15,795 nucleotides of DNA from Candidatus Atribacteria bacterium (GCA_016934875.1 JAFGSC010000113.1:1-15795), one strand, 5' to 3'; positions 6,934 through 14,489 are shown, counted from the stretch's first letter. Translations and numbers: made by a program. The notes: generated by a model from the letters alone, not told the origin.

Positions 6934-8034
6934 ATGCTAAATAAAAAATATGGTAATAAACTTTACGAGTTAATGATTAAAAATAATATTGATGCCATGA
7001 TGATTGGCCCATCAGTTGATTTGGAATTTTTAACTGGTTTTAATCCATGCGTCTGTGAAAGGTTTCAAGCATTCTTTATTTTATCAAATGGTGAATGCTT
7101 TCACATTTCTCCTCAAATATATTTAGAAGAGGCGGAAAAAAACTTAGATAGTCGTACGGAGATTTTTATGTGGAAGGATAGCGATATTTTTTTAGATGCT
7201 ATAAGAGTTGCAAACCAGAAATATCATTTGAATGGCAAGACTATTGCTATTAATAATGCTATTAGAGGGATAGATTTACTTGATATCAAAGAAATACTAA
7301 ATGCCAAATTTATTAACGGACACGACATTCTAGAAAATCTTAGAGTTATTAAAGATGAAGGTGAAATAAAAAAATTAAAAGATGCTGCAAAAATAGCTGA
7401 TGAAGTTATGGGTGAAACTATTGATTATATATCCCCTGGTATAACAGAGGGAGACATTAAGAAAAAAATAAAAGAATTATTTATGCAAAAAGAAGTTGAA
7501 GGATTAGCCTTTGAATCTATTGTTGCTTCGGGTCCCAATACTTCAAAGCCTCATTACAATAAAGATTTAAGAACTATTGAAGAAAAAGATATTATTATTT
7601 TAGATATGGGATGTAAATATAAAGGCTATTGCTCTGATATTTCAAGAACAGTATTTGTAGGAGGAATAACTGATGAAGAAAAAAAGGTTTATGATATTAT
7701 TCTAAAAGCAAATGAAGCAGGAGAAAAAATGGCAAAACAAGGTGTAATAGCAGAAGATGTAGATAAAGCATCAAGAGATATCATTCAAAACGAAGGCTAT
7801 GGCCAATATTTTCTTAACAGAACAGGTCACGGTATCGGTATTAGCGTTCATGAAGCACCCTATATAAGGACCGGAAATAAACAAATCCTAGAAAAAGGAA
7901 TGGCCTTTAGCGTAGAACCAGGTATTTATATGCAGAATAAGTTCGGCATGAGAATTGAGGATATTGTTGTAATTGGAGCAGATGGGCCTGAAGTGATAAA
8001 TCATTTTACAAAAGAAATAATTGTGATTAAGTAA
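6934..8034 (+). CDS. M24-family metallopeptidase (Xaa-Pro dipeptidase/creatinase-like)
   Basis: A 366-residue cytoplasmic hydrolase. Residues 1-130 form the creatinase N-terminal domain (IGPSVDLEFLTGFNP). Residues about 140-360 form the pita-bread catalytic domain. All five dinuclear metal ligands of M24 enzymes can be placed: D224 (LDMG), D235 (SDISRT), H299 (TGHGIG), E328 (SVEPGIY) and E342 (RIEDIVV). It should therefore be active, most likely cleaving Xaa-Pro dipeptides or another N-substituted amide; members of the fold also hydrolyse creatine. AAAGGAG precedes the ATG. As the last gene of the transporter operon it probably acts on the imported compound or a product of it. The exact substrate cannot be read from sequence. 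An old ABC-ATPase fragment follows its stop codon in the same frame. Confidence 0.92.
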   Translation: MLNKKYGNKLYELMIKNNIDAMMIGPSVDLEFLTGFNPCVCERFQAFFILSNGECFHISPQIYLEEAEKNLDSRTEIFMWKDSDIFLDAIRVANQKYHLNGKTIAINNAIRGIDLLDIKEILNAKFINGHDILENLRVIKDEGEIKKLKDAAKIADEVMGETIDYISPGITEGDIKKKIKELFMQKEVEGLAFESIVASGPNTSKPHYNKDLRTIEEKDIIILDMGCKYKGYCSDISRTVFVGGITDEEKKVYDIILKANEAGEKMAKQGVIAEDVDKASRDIIQNEGYGQYFLNRTGHGIGISVHEAPYIRTGNKQILEKGMAFSVEPGIYMQNKFGMRIEDIVVIGADGPEVINHFTKEIIVIK

Positions 8035-8187
8035 AATGTACCACCTGAATATTGCTTATTTATGAATGATGGGGAAGCGGTAGAGATCGGTCCGACCCAA
8101 GAAGTACTAAACAATCCTAAAAATGTTAGAACAAAAGAATTTTTACAAAAAGTTTATAAAATATTTTTTTATATCCTGATAAGATAG
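8035..8187 (+). pseudogene. C-terminal remnant of a polar amino-acid ABC ATPase
   Basis: Directly after the peptidase stop, the same frame stays open to TAG at 8185-8187. It encodes CLFMNDGEAVEIGPTQEVL, then NNPKNVRTKEFLQKVY. This is the standard tail of GlnQ/ArtP-type ATPases: a V-x-F-M-D-x-G-x-I-V-E-x-G-x-P-x-E-V-L-x-N-P segment followed by a R-T-x-x-F-L-x-x-V helix. Walker A, signature and Walker B are all missing, so it is inactive. No ribosome site is seen, and the only ATG is at 8062. A deletion probably brought this 3' end next to the peptidase gene, or the peptidase operon was inserted into it. This transporter class differs from the sugar-type ATPase upstream, so it is not a duplicate of that gene. 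Confidence 0.7.
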
Positions 8188-8235
8188 CTAATCGATTACA
8201 ATGAGAAATATAAAAATGTGAAAAGGGGTATATTG

Positions 8236-10101
8236 ATGGTTAATGGTTATGCAGGAAAGCTATTAAGAGTTTCTCTTGATGAAAAGAAGGCTAAAGAAGA
8301 AAATTTAAATTTTGATGATTTAAGAAACTATATAGGTGGAGTGGGATATGGGGCTAAACTTCTGTATGATGAACTTAAAGAAGGAATTGACCCTCTAAGT
8401 CCTAAAAACAAGCTAATTTTTGCTACCAGTCCTTTAACAATGAACACTGTACCTGGCGGAGGAAGTATTGAATTATGTTTTAAGTCACCTCTAACTAATG
8501 GTTGGGGAGAATCCAGGTGTGGCGGAGATTTTGGACCAGAAATGAGGAAGGCTGGTTATGATTTTATAATTATTGAAGGAAAAGCGGATCAACCGGTGTA
8601 CCTGGTTATCAATGATGGGAAGGCGACCATTAAACCCGCTGATCATCTGAAAGGCAAAACAGTAACTAAAAAAATAGAGAAAATAAAGAACGGCCTGAGT
8701 GATTCAGATTTTAAAGTTATGTGTATTGGCCCAGGCGGAGAAAATTTGGTAAAGTATGCTACTGTAATGTTTGGAGGCCGTGCTGCCGGTCGATGTGGTG
8801 CCGGTGCAGTAATGGGCTCTAAAAATCTACTGGCGATAGCGGTTAAAGGTGCAAATAAGATAACTCCTGCCAAACCTGAAGAATTTAAGAAAGCAGTTCG
8901 GGTAGCAATGAAGGTGGTAAAAGAAGATCCTAATACCCCCGCTTTTAAAGAACGCGGAACCGTAGGGGATATGCCGGGGATTGATGTTGAAGGGGATTTT
9001 CCTACCAAGAACTGGCAGTCTAATTCATGGGGGAAAGGAGAGGAGTTATATAATTATTTTTCCCATAATAATCTAATTAAAAATAATATGTGTTATCGGG
9101 GTTGCCCTGTAGCATGCGGGAGAATTGTGCAGGTTAAAAATGGACCATATAAAACCCCTGTACATGGAGGGGCAGAGTATGAATCAATAGCAGCATTTAC
9201 TGCCTTTGTCCTAAATAAAAATGTAGATGCAGCGGTTAATAGCACTTATTGGTGCAATGAATATGGGATTGATACCATTTCAGCTGGGGCGTCAATAGCT
9301 TTTGCTATGGAATGTTATGAAAAAGGTATACTTAATCAAAATGATGTTGATGGTTTAGATTTAACCTGGGGTAATGCAGAAATTTTACCGATTTTGGTTA
9401 AAAAGATTGCCTTGAGAGATGGAATTGGATCCCTTCTTGCTGATGGTGTCAAACAAGCTGCCCAAAAACTGGGAAATGGTTCAGAAGAATTTACCATTCA
9501 TGGAAAAGGCTTGGAGGCCCCTGCTCATGATCCTAGATCGGGGAAGGCTTTAGCTATTACCTATGGAACTGCAAACCGGGGCATGTGCCATATTCATCCC
9601 TTAGAAGGAATGGCTTATGATTCTGGAAAAAAGGATTTCGGGATGATGAAATATGGCGTTCCTGATCCCCTGACTGTAGATAGATGGGAAGAAAAAGGGA
9701 AAGGGAAAATTGTAAAAATTTTACAAGATGGTTTAATCATACCGGATGTTTTAAATATTTGTAAATTTATGATGTACGTAGGTTGCACATTGGAACATCT
9801 AGCAATGATATTATCTGCCCTTACTGGCTGGAATATATCTGATAAAAATTTGTTAAAAATAGGAGAACGGGTAATTAATTTACAAAGATTATTTAATATA
9901 AGAGAAGACTTCACCCGTAAAGACGACCTTTTACCAGAAAGAATGAGAGGGTTACCTAAATTTGGTGATTATAAAGATGAAAAAAAATGTGTAATTAAAG
10001 ATTATGAAGGTATGCTCAATGAATATTATGAAGCTAGAGGATGGGATAAACAAACGGGTAAACCATTACCAGAAACACTACATGATCTTGATATTACCTA
10101 A
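8236..10101 (+). CDS. Aldehyde:ferredoxin oxidoreductase, tungsten-pterin AOR family
   Basis: A 621-residue oxygen-sensitive enzyme that oxidises aldehydes to carboxylic acids and reduces ferredoxin, in the cytoplasm. The N-terminal domain (residues 1-200) opens MVNGYAGKLLRVSL and carries GGVGYGAKLL and GWGESRCGGDFGPEMRKAG, as in AOR-type tungstopterin binding. The 4Fe-4S cysteines appear as C286, C290 and C294 (CYRGCPVACG) plus C509 (NICKF). The first pair is spaced C-x3-C, whereas the archaeal prototype has C-x2-C. The length matches the family (about 600-630). A GTG at 8218 would add six residues, but AAAAGGGG at 8221-8228 is well placed for the ATG at 8236, which also gives the normal N-terminus. 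With the lyase downstream it may handle an aldehyde product. The natural aldehyde is unknown. Confidence 0.93.
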   Translation: MVNGYAGKLLRVSLDEKKAKEENLNFDDLRNYIGGVGYGAKLLYDELKEGIDPLSPKNKLIFATSPLTMNTVPGGGSIELCFKSPLTNGWGESRCGGDFGPEMRKAGYDFIIIEGKADQPVYLVINDGKATIKPADHLKGKTVTKKIEKIKNGLSDSDFKVMCIGPGGENLVKYATVMFGGRAAGRCGAGAVMGSKNLLAIAVKGANKITPAKPEEFKKAVRVAMKVVKEDPNTPAFKERGTVGDMPGIDVEGDFPTKNWQSNSWGKGEELYNYFSHNNLIKNNMCYRGCPVACGRIVQVKNGPYKTPVHGGAEYESIAAFTAFVLNKNVDAAVNSTYWCNEYGIDTISAGASIAFAMECYEKGILNQNDVDGLDLTWGNAEILPILVKKIALRDGIGSLLADGVKQAAQKLGNGSEEFTIHGKGLEAPAHDPRSGKALAITYGTANRGMCHIHPLEGMAYDSGKKDFGMMKYGVPDPLTVDRWEEKGKGKIVKILQDGLIIPDVLNICKFMMYVGCTLEHLAMILSALTGWNISDKNLLKIGERVINLQRLFNIREDFTRKDDLLPERMRGLPKFGDYKDEKKCVIKDYEGMLNEYYEARGWDKQTGKPLPETLHDLDIT

Positions 10102-10201
10102 TCTAATAATCAATGATTATCATAAAATCATTATTTATGTTATAGAATAAATTTAAAAAGGGGTAAAAATAAAAATTAAACTAAACTCAGGGAGGTTTTT
10201 T

Positions 10202-11107
10202 GTGAAGAAAAAAATAAAAGAATTAAAAGGGAATTTTGTCGTAATGGTTACACCTTTTGATGAAAATCAAAATATTAATTTTAAGGCAATGGAAGAAAAT
10301 ATTGAGTGGTATATTGAAAAAGGTGCTCATGGATTGATTCCTCTTGGTAGTACGGGAGAAATGGCTAGTTTAACCGAAAAGGAGCGTTATGACATAGCTG
10401 AATTTGTGGTTAAGATTGTAAATAATAGACTTCCAGTATGTATATGTGCTACTGCAGAAACAACAACTAAAACGATAGAATATACTCAGCATGCTGAAAA
10501 GATTGGAGCTGATGCTGTTCTTATTCTACCGCCTTATTATTATAATCCTATACAAGAAGAAATTATTTATCACTATGAGACCATAGCAGATGCTGTCAGT
10601 ATTCCTATTATGATTTATAATAATCCAGGGGCATCTGGAGTGGATATCCAGCTAGAAACCGTTCTAAAATTAGCAGAGAAAGAAAATATTAAATATATTA
10701 AAGAATCTACTGGGGATATCATTCGTTTAAGAGAAATTGAACGGCTTGGTCATGGAAATATTATTACTTTCTGTGGTAGTGAAGAACTTGTGTTCGAATC
10801 ATTTTTCCTGGGTGCTCAGGGTTGGGTATCGGTAATCAGTAATGCATTACCTGAACTATCATCGGCAATCTACCAAGAAACCGTGATTAATAAAAATTAT
10901 AAAAGGGCTCAGGAAATTTATCATGCTATTTTACCATTATGTATAGAACTAGAAGAATCAGGTAAATTAGTTCAGATTATAAAATATTGTATGGATAGAA
11001 GAGGAGTAAATGGAGGTAATTTTCGTTCTCCTCGTTTACCATTAAGCAAAGAATACTGTAAAAAGATTGATCGGTTATTAGAAAATGCTATTGAATTTAT
11101 GAAGTAG
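10202..11107 (+). CDS. DapA/NanA-family class I lyase or dehydratase
   Basis: A 301-residue TIM-barrel enzyme that acts through a lysine Schiff base in the cytoplasm. Visible motifs are GSTGE (residues 49-53), the catalytic Tyr139 in YNNPGASG, and the Schiff-base Lys167 in IKESTGD. The Tyr-Lys spacing of 28 equals that of E. coli DapA (Y133 and K161). The family includes dihydrodipicolinate synthase, N-acetylneuraminate lyase, 2-keto-3-deoxy-sugar-acid aldolases, 4-hydroxy-2-oxoglutarate aldolase and pyrroline-4-hydroxy-2-carboxylate deaminase. Setting beside an aldehyde oxidoreductase and a serine dehydratase, away from lysine genes, favours a catabolic lyase over lysine biosynthesis. Ser50 replaces the first Thr of the usual GTTGE. 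The start is GTG, chosen because GGGAGG at 10190-10195 is six bases upstream. The serine dehydratase frame begins about 14 bases after the stop. Confidence 0.88.
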   Translation: MKKKIKELKGNFVVMVTPFDENQNINFKAMEENIEWYIEKGAHGLIPLGSTGEMASLTEKERYDIAEFVVKIVNNRLPVCICATAETTTKTIEYTQHAEKIGADAVLILPPYYYNPIQEEIIYHYETIADAVSIPIMIYNNPGASGVDIQLETVLKLAEKENIKYIKESTGDIIRLREIERLGHGNIITFCGSEELVFESFFLGAQGWVSVISNALPELSSAIYQETVINKNYKRAQEIYHAILPLCIELEESGKLVQIIKYCMDRRGVNGGNFRSPRLPLSKEYCKKIDRLLENAIEFMK

Positions 11108-11110
11108 AAG

Positions 11111-11124
11111 AAGGTGATTTTATC
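11111..11124 (+). promoter_or_regulatory. Ribosome site and probable non-canonical ATC start of the serine dehydratase
   Basis: AAGGTGA (11111-11117) is a good ribosome site four bases before ATC at 11122. Translation from there gives KKQPASIFNDAIGPIMRG followed by PSSSH, the expected family N-terminus. In this frame no ATG, GTG or TTG exists between the TGA at 11092-11094 and the ATG at 11170, and starting at 11170 would cut off the conserved N-terminal helix. Alternatively, GTG at 11114 would read into the same protein if the A6 run at 11125-11130 had one more A. Confidence 0.55.
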
Positions 11125-12720
11125 AAAAAACAACCAGCTAGTATTTTTAATGATGCTATAGGGCCGATTATGAGAGGTCCTTCCAGTTCTCATGTGGCAG
11201 CCTCAGTCAGGATTGGTAATCTTGCCCGTCAGTTATCAGGCGATAAATTAAAGCGTGTGGTGATTGAATTTGAAAGGCATGGCGCTATTGCCCCCACCTA
11301 TCATTCTCAGGGAACTGATATCGGTCTTGCGGCAGGATTGTTAGGGTTAACACCGGATGATCAGACTATGCCTATTTCTTTGGAGAAGGCAAGGGGAGAA
11401 AATATAGATATAAAATTTAAAATTACCGATTTTATTGCTGATCATCCCAATACCATAAAAATGATGTTGGCTGATCAAGAAGGCAAAAAGATTCATTTAA
11501 AAGCTATTTCGGTTGGTGGCGGTTTAATTGAAATAAAAAAAATTGAGGAATTTTCCTTGTCAATTTGTGGAGATTTTTATGAAACATTGTTATTTTATTC
11601 CGGTACGACAAGTAAAGAAGCCAAAAAAATAGTAGAGCAGATTAAGAAGGAAATTAAAGGAATTGCCTATATCGATTTATCGGAAAATAGTAAGCAAGAG
11701 CAAGGAATTATTAATTTAAAATCTAGTTCGGAATTATCTCCGTCTAAAATCCTTTGGTTACAGAAATTAAAAAATATTTTATATATAAAACAATTAGATC
11801 CTGTTATGCCGGTGGTATCTATAAAGGATTGTATTGTTCCGTATAATAATGCTTCAGAAACATTGAGCTATTGGGAAAAAAATGGTGGAGAATTATGGGA
11901 ATTGGCTGCCTTATATGAAAGTAGTCGGGGAAAATTAACACAAGCTAAAATATTTTATAAGATGAGGGAAATTGTTAATATATTAAAATTATCTATTGAG
12001 ACTGGTTTAAAGGGAACATCTTATCAGGATCGCATTTTAGGACCCCAAGCCTGGTTGGTTGAAAAAGCGACTCGAGAAAATAAGTTGATTCCCGGAGGTG
12101 TATTGAATCATATCATTGCATTTACTATGGCAATGATGGAGGTAAAGAGCTCTATGGGACTAATCGTGGCTGCCCCTACTGCTGGTTCCTGTGGCGCTGT
12201 ACCTGGGGCTATATTTGGTACAGCCCAGTATATGAATTTAGATAATGATAAAATAATCAAAGCGATGCTTGCTGCCGGAATTATTGGTGTTTTTATTTCA
12301 GAGCAAGCTACTTTTTCTGCAGAAGTTTGTGGTTGTCAGGCAGAGTGTGGTGCCGCTTCAGCAATGGCCGCAGCTGGTTTAATCCAATTAATTGGAGGAA
12401 ATGTTAAACAAGGTATTGATGCAGCTTCAATAGCCCTGCAAAATATGTTAGGATTAATATGCGACCCGGTGGCCAACCGGGTCGAAGTCCCTTGTCTAGG
12501 GAAAAATGTAATGGCTGCTACTAATGCTTTTGCTGCTGCTAATATGGTTATTGCTGGTGTTGATGTGGTGATACCGCTTGATGAAACAATTAAGGCTATG
12601 TATGATGTAGGCATTCAGTTACCATCAAGTTTAAGATGTACCGCAAAAGGCGGTCTTTCTATTACTAAGACCGCTCAAGCAATTGATAAGAAGATAAATG
12701 ATTCGAAAAAATGTAATTAG
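11122..12720 (+). CDS. L-serine dehydratase, iron-sulfur type, fused beta-alpha chain
   Basis: An enzyme of about 532 residues converting L-serine to pyruvate and ammonium with a labile 4Fe-4S cluster. Residues 1-190 are the beta domain: the diagnostic GPSSSH at 19-24, RIGNLARQL, then an ACT-like region. Residues about 240-525 are the alpha catalytic domain with TAGSCGAVPG (C357), CGCQAECGAASAMAAAG (C403, C405, C409) and CDPVANRVEVPC (C447). These are the conserved cysteine loops that supply the cluster ligands. Beta and alpha are one chain here; many Firmicutes encode them separately. The start is unusual: no ATG, GTG or TTG gives the complete N-terminus, and ATC at 11122 after AAGGTGA fits best. 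It follows the DapA-like lyase by 14 bases, so they are co-transcribed. It may feed pyruvate to fermentation. The ACT-like call is less certain than the rest. Confidence 0.9.
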   Translation: MKKQPASIFNDAIGPIMRGPSSSHVAASVRIGNLARQLSGDKLKRVVIEFERHGAIAPTYHSQGTDIGLAAGLLGLTPDDQTMPISLEKARGENIDIKFKITDFIADHPNTIKMMLADQEGKKIHLKAISVGGGLIEIKKIEEFSLSICGDFYETLLFYSGTTSKEAKKIVEQIKKEIKGIAYIDLSENSKQEQGIINLKSSSELSPSKILWLQKLKNILYIKQLDPVMPVVSIKDCIVPYNNASETLSYWEKNGGELWELAALYESSRGKLTQAKIFYKMREIVNILKLSIETGLKGTSYQDRILGPQAWLVEKATRENKLIPGGVLNHIIAFTMAMMEVKSSMGLIVAAPTAGSCGAVPGAIFGTAQYMNLDNDKIIKAMLAAGIIGVFISEQATFSAEVCGCQAECGAASAMAAAGLIQLIGGNVKQGIDAASIALQNMLGLICDPVANRVEVPCLGKNVMAATNAFAAANMVIAGVDVVIPLDETIKAMYDVGIQLPSSLRCTAKGGLSITKTAQAIDKKINDSKKCN

Positions 12721-12906
12721 TTTTTTTTCTTTATGCTATTTCTATCGGCTCTTATTTTAGTTAGAGATACTAAGATTTCATAAACTTATTATTTATTTTC
12801 TGACCTATTTTAAATCTTTTCTTCTAATAGATTATTCTTTTTATTTCATATTTTTTATTTTTTCTATTATTTTTTTAGTGGAATATCACGGAGACGGTTG
12901 TACTAG

Positions 12907-13035
12907 CTCAATAATTCGGTAACTTTTTTCGGACAACCTATGGGATCTGAGGATTTTCTTAACCGGATGGTTGTGGCTTTAGGTATTATTATAAATAGAC
13001 GTCCTAGAGGAGACCTTCCTAAAAGGGAAAATTAA
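12907..13035 (+). pseudogene. C-terminal remnant of a REP-associated/IS200-like transposase
   Basis: A frame opening after TAG at 12904-12906 encodes FFGQPMGSEDFLNRMVVALG followed by RRPRGDLPKREN and TAA at 13033-13035. The tail of REP-associated tyrosine transposases has this form: G-x-P-x-G-S-x-x-F followed by a helix ending L-G-x-x-L-x-x-R-x-x-G-R-P-x-K. The catalytic HUH histidines and the tyrosine are upstream in such proteins and are not present here, so this is a dead fragment. The normal GRP is changed to RGDLP. An inverted repeat starts inside it. The family call rests on about 40 residues. Confidence 0.5.
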
Positions 13036-13057
13036 ACTGTAGAAAAAATAGGACGTC
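12988..13057. repeat. Inverted repeat GACGTCCTA / TAGGACGTC at transposase scar
   Basis: GACGTCCTA at 12988-12996 is the exact reverse complement of TAGGACGTC at 13049-13057, with 52 bases between them. It spans the 3' end of the transposase remnant, as expected for the terminal palindromes that REP-type transposases recognise. Such a perfect 9-base match with a CG centre is unlikely to be chance in AT-rich DNA, but its role is inferred. Confidence 0.45.
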
Positions 13058-13124
13058 CATATTTAAATTCAAGAGAATTATTTTAGTAATTTAATAAATT
13101 TACTATAGGAGTGAGAGAATAGAG

Positions 13125-13904
13125 ATGTGTGAATTATTAGGGATGTCTCTTAATGGAGCGATTAATCCCAAAATATCATTTAGAGGATTTCAAAAATTAG
13201 GGAAAAACAATCCTGATGGATGGGGGATTGGATATTATAAAAATAAAAAAGCAACAATTGAAAAAGAACCAATAAATGCATTATCAAGTGATTTTCTTCA
13301 AAATGAAAAGAACTTAGAAAATATTCTTTCTAAAATTATTATTGGACATGTTAGAAAAATAAGTCAAGGTAAGCTGAGTTATAATAATACACATCCATTT
13401 AAAAGAGATTTAGACGGAAAAGAATATTTATTTGCACATAACGGCACAGTAGACTGTAATAATTTTGATTTATCAGTTTTTAAGCCTATTGGTGAAACAG
13501 ATTCTGAATATATGTTTTGTCATTTATTAGAGTGTATTCAGAAGAAAAAAATAGTAAATTGGAGTGAAAACGAATTTGAATGGTTAAAACAAAAACTTAA
13601 TCAAATTAATAAATTTGGCAAATTAAATTGTCTTATGTCTAATGGAGAATATTTATTTTGTTACCACGATATAGAAGGTCATAATGGTCTTTGTTTTATT
13701 CAACGAAAACCACCTTATAGAGAGATAAAGTTAAAAGATATTGATTGGGAAGTAGATTTAAGAGAAGAAAAGAACCCAAATAAAACAGGCTTTATTATTG
13801 CAACTAAAAAATTAACCAAAGAAAGTTGGAAAAAATTTAATAAAGGTGAATTAATTGTTTTTAAAGATGGGAAAATGATTTATTCAAACCATAGAGATAT
13901 CTAA
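13125..13904 (+). CDS. Class II glutamine amidotransferase, YafJ/GATase_4-like
   Basis: A 259-residue single-domain Ntn hydrolase expected to release ammonia from glutamine. After removal of Met1, the catalytic nucleophile Cys2 becomes the N-terminus (MCELLGMSLNG). Other family marks are DGWGIGYY (residues 31-38), GHVRKISQGKLSYNNTHPF, and HNGTVD with H105-N106-G107. There is no synthetase domain, so it is a stand-alone amidotransferase of the YafJ type, whose acceptor is not established; in some bacteria relatives act in gamma-glutamyl amide turnover. The ATG follows GGAG with acceptable spacing. No neighbour looks functionally linked, and it sits between two scars, so it may be a separate cargo gene. 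Confidence 0.87.
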   Translation: MCELLGMSLNGAINPKISFRGFQKLGKNNPDGWGIGYYKNKKATIEKEPINALSSDFLQNEKNLENILSKIIIGHVRKISQGKLSYNNTHPFKRDLDGKEYLFAHNGTVDCNNFDLSVFKPIGETDSEYMFCHLLECIQKKKIVNWSENEFEWLKQKLNQINKFGKLNCLMSNGEYLFCYHDIEGHNGLCFIQRKPPYREIKLKDIDWEVDLREEKNPNKTGFIIATKKLTKESWKKFNKGELIVFKDGKMIYSNHRDI

Positions 13905-14093
13905 AATAATAAGGTCAGGTCTACATATGACAGTGGATGATCCTTTGTCGCACTTTTATCATATTTTAAGAAATTACAGCATGTTAAATGTTGGCAGGCT
14001 GATCGAGAATAACCCTATTATACAATAAAAAGGTAAAATATAGGAGTCTATAATTAAAAAAATATATTGTAACTATAAGTCATAGAATAATAA

Positions 14094-14401
14094 ATGAAGA
14101 AACAAGATTTAATTACAATGGCATCATATTTTGTAGAAAATTCAGAAGATAACTATAAGGCATGTAGCTTTTGTGTGTGGGCTTGGTACATTATAATAGA
14201 GAGTATAAAAATATTTATGAATACTGTTCAATGTGTGGAGCATGTGCAAAGCAATATTCTGTTAATGTAATATCTCTGGAAAACGGAAAAGATCATCTCA
14301 TATGTTCTAAATTTTCGAAAACAACAAAAGAAAAATATAAACCTCGATACGGTTGTGGAAAATGCCAAATAAATATCCCTTGTGAAAGCTTTGTTCCTTA
14401 A
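14094..14401 (+). pseudogene. Broken QueG-like 4Fe-4S protein (internal deletion and frameshift)
   Basis: Two pieces of one gene lie in different frames. The ATG at 14094 encodes MKKQDLITMASYFVENSEDN, like the N-terminus of epoxyqueuosine-reductase-like ferredoxin proteins. From about 14171 another frame encodes the C-terminal iron-sulfur domain: YEYCSMCGACAKQYSVNV, then KPRYGCGKCQINIPCES and FVP before TAA. The middle, about 180 or more residues in intact relatives, is missing; the deletion join is near 14160-14175, where TAG at 14165-14167 closes the C-terminal frame. The ferredoxin motif C-x2-C-x2-C-x3-C-P is also damaged, with Tyr replacing the fourth Cys and Ser the Pro. The 76-codon TTG-started frame alone could be mistaken for a small iron-sulfur protein. 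I consider it inactive. Exact parent subfamily is uncertain. Confidence 0.7.
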
Positions 14402-14489
14402 TTGATCCAAGTAAGCTTGGTAATAAAATAAATAGAGCAGGTCACACTTTATTTGTAGCAACTTTGATTTGATAAAGGAATAAATAATA

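Larger units (their letters stand above)
12721..13124. other. Gene-poor AT-rich gap with transposase scar
   Basis: The first 160 bases are T-rich, starting with eight T after the serine dehydratase stop, and hold no open frame on either strand that I can recognise. The middle contains the transposase tail described separately, preceded by GGAGACGGTTGT at about 12890. The last 70 bases are AT-rich and end with GGAG, the ribosome site for the amidotransferase gene at 13125. Confidence 0.5.

Noticed and set aside
10112..10132. AATGATT/AATCATT hairpin after the aldehyde oxidoreductase gene
   Set aside because: A 7-bp, nearly all-AT stem without a T tract; expected by chance in this base composition.
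12463..12483. 8-bp perfect hairpin GACCCGGT/ACCGGGTC inside the serine dehydratase gene
   Set aside because: It lies in the conserved CDPVANRVE coding motif; the pairing follows from the codons and no regulatory setting supports it.
12650..12674. GCGGTCTT/AAGACCGC hairpin near the end of the serine dehydratase gene, with a T8 run about 45 bases later
   Set aside because: The stem is inside the coding region and too far from the T run to act as an intrinsic terminator.
13927..14028. 33-codon frame MTVDDPLSHFYHILRNYSM...
   Set aside because: No ribosome site and no recognised family; it overlaps a REP-like word. It may be another remnant, but I cannot support an identity.
14407..14420. CCAAG/CTTGG hairpin after the QueG-like pseudogene
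   Set aside because: Only five pairs with no T run, so it is not a credible terminator.
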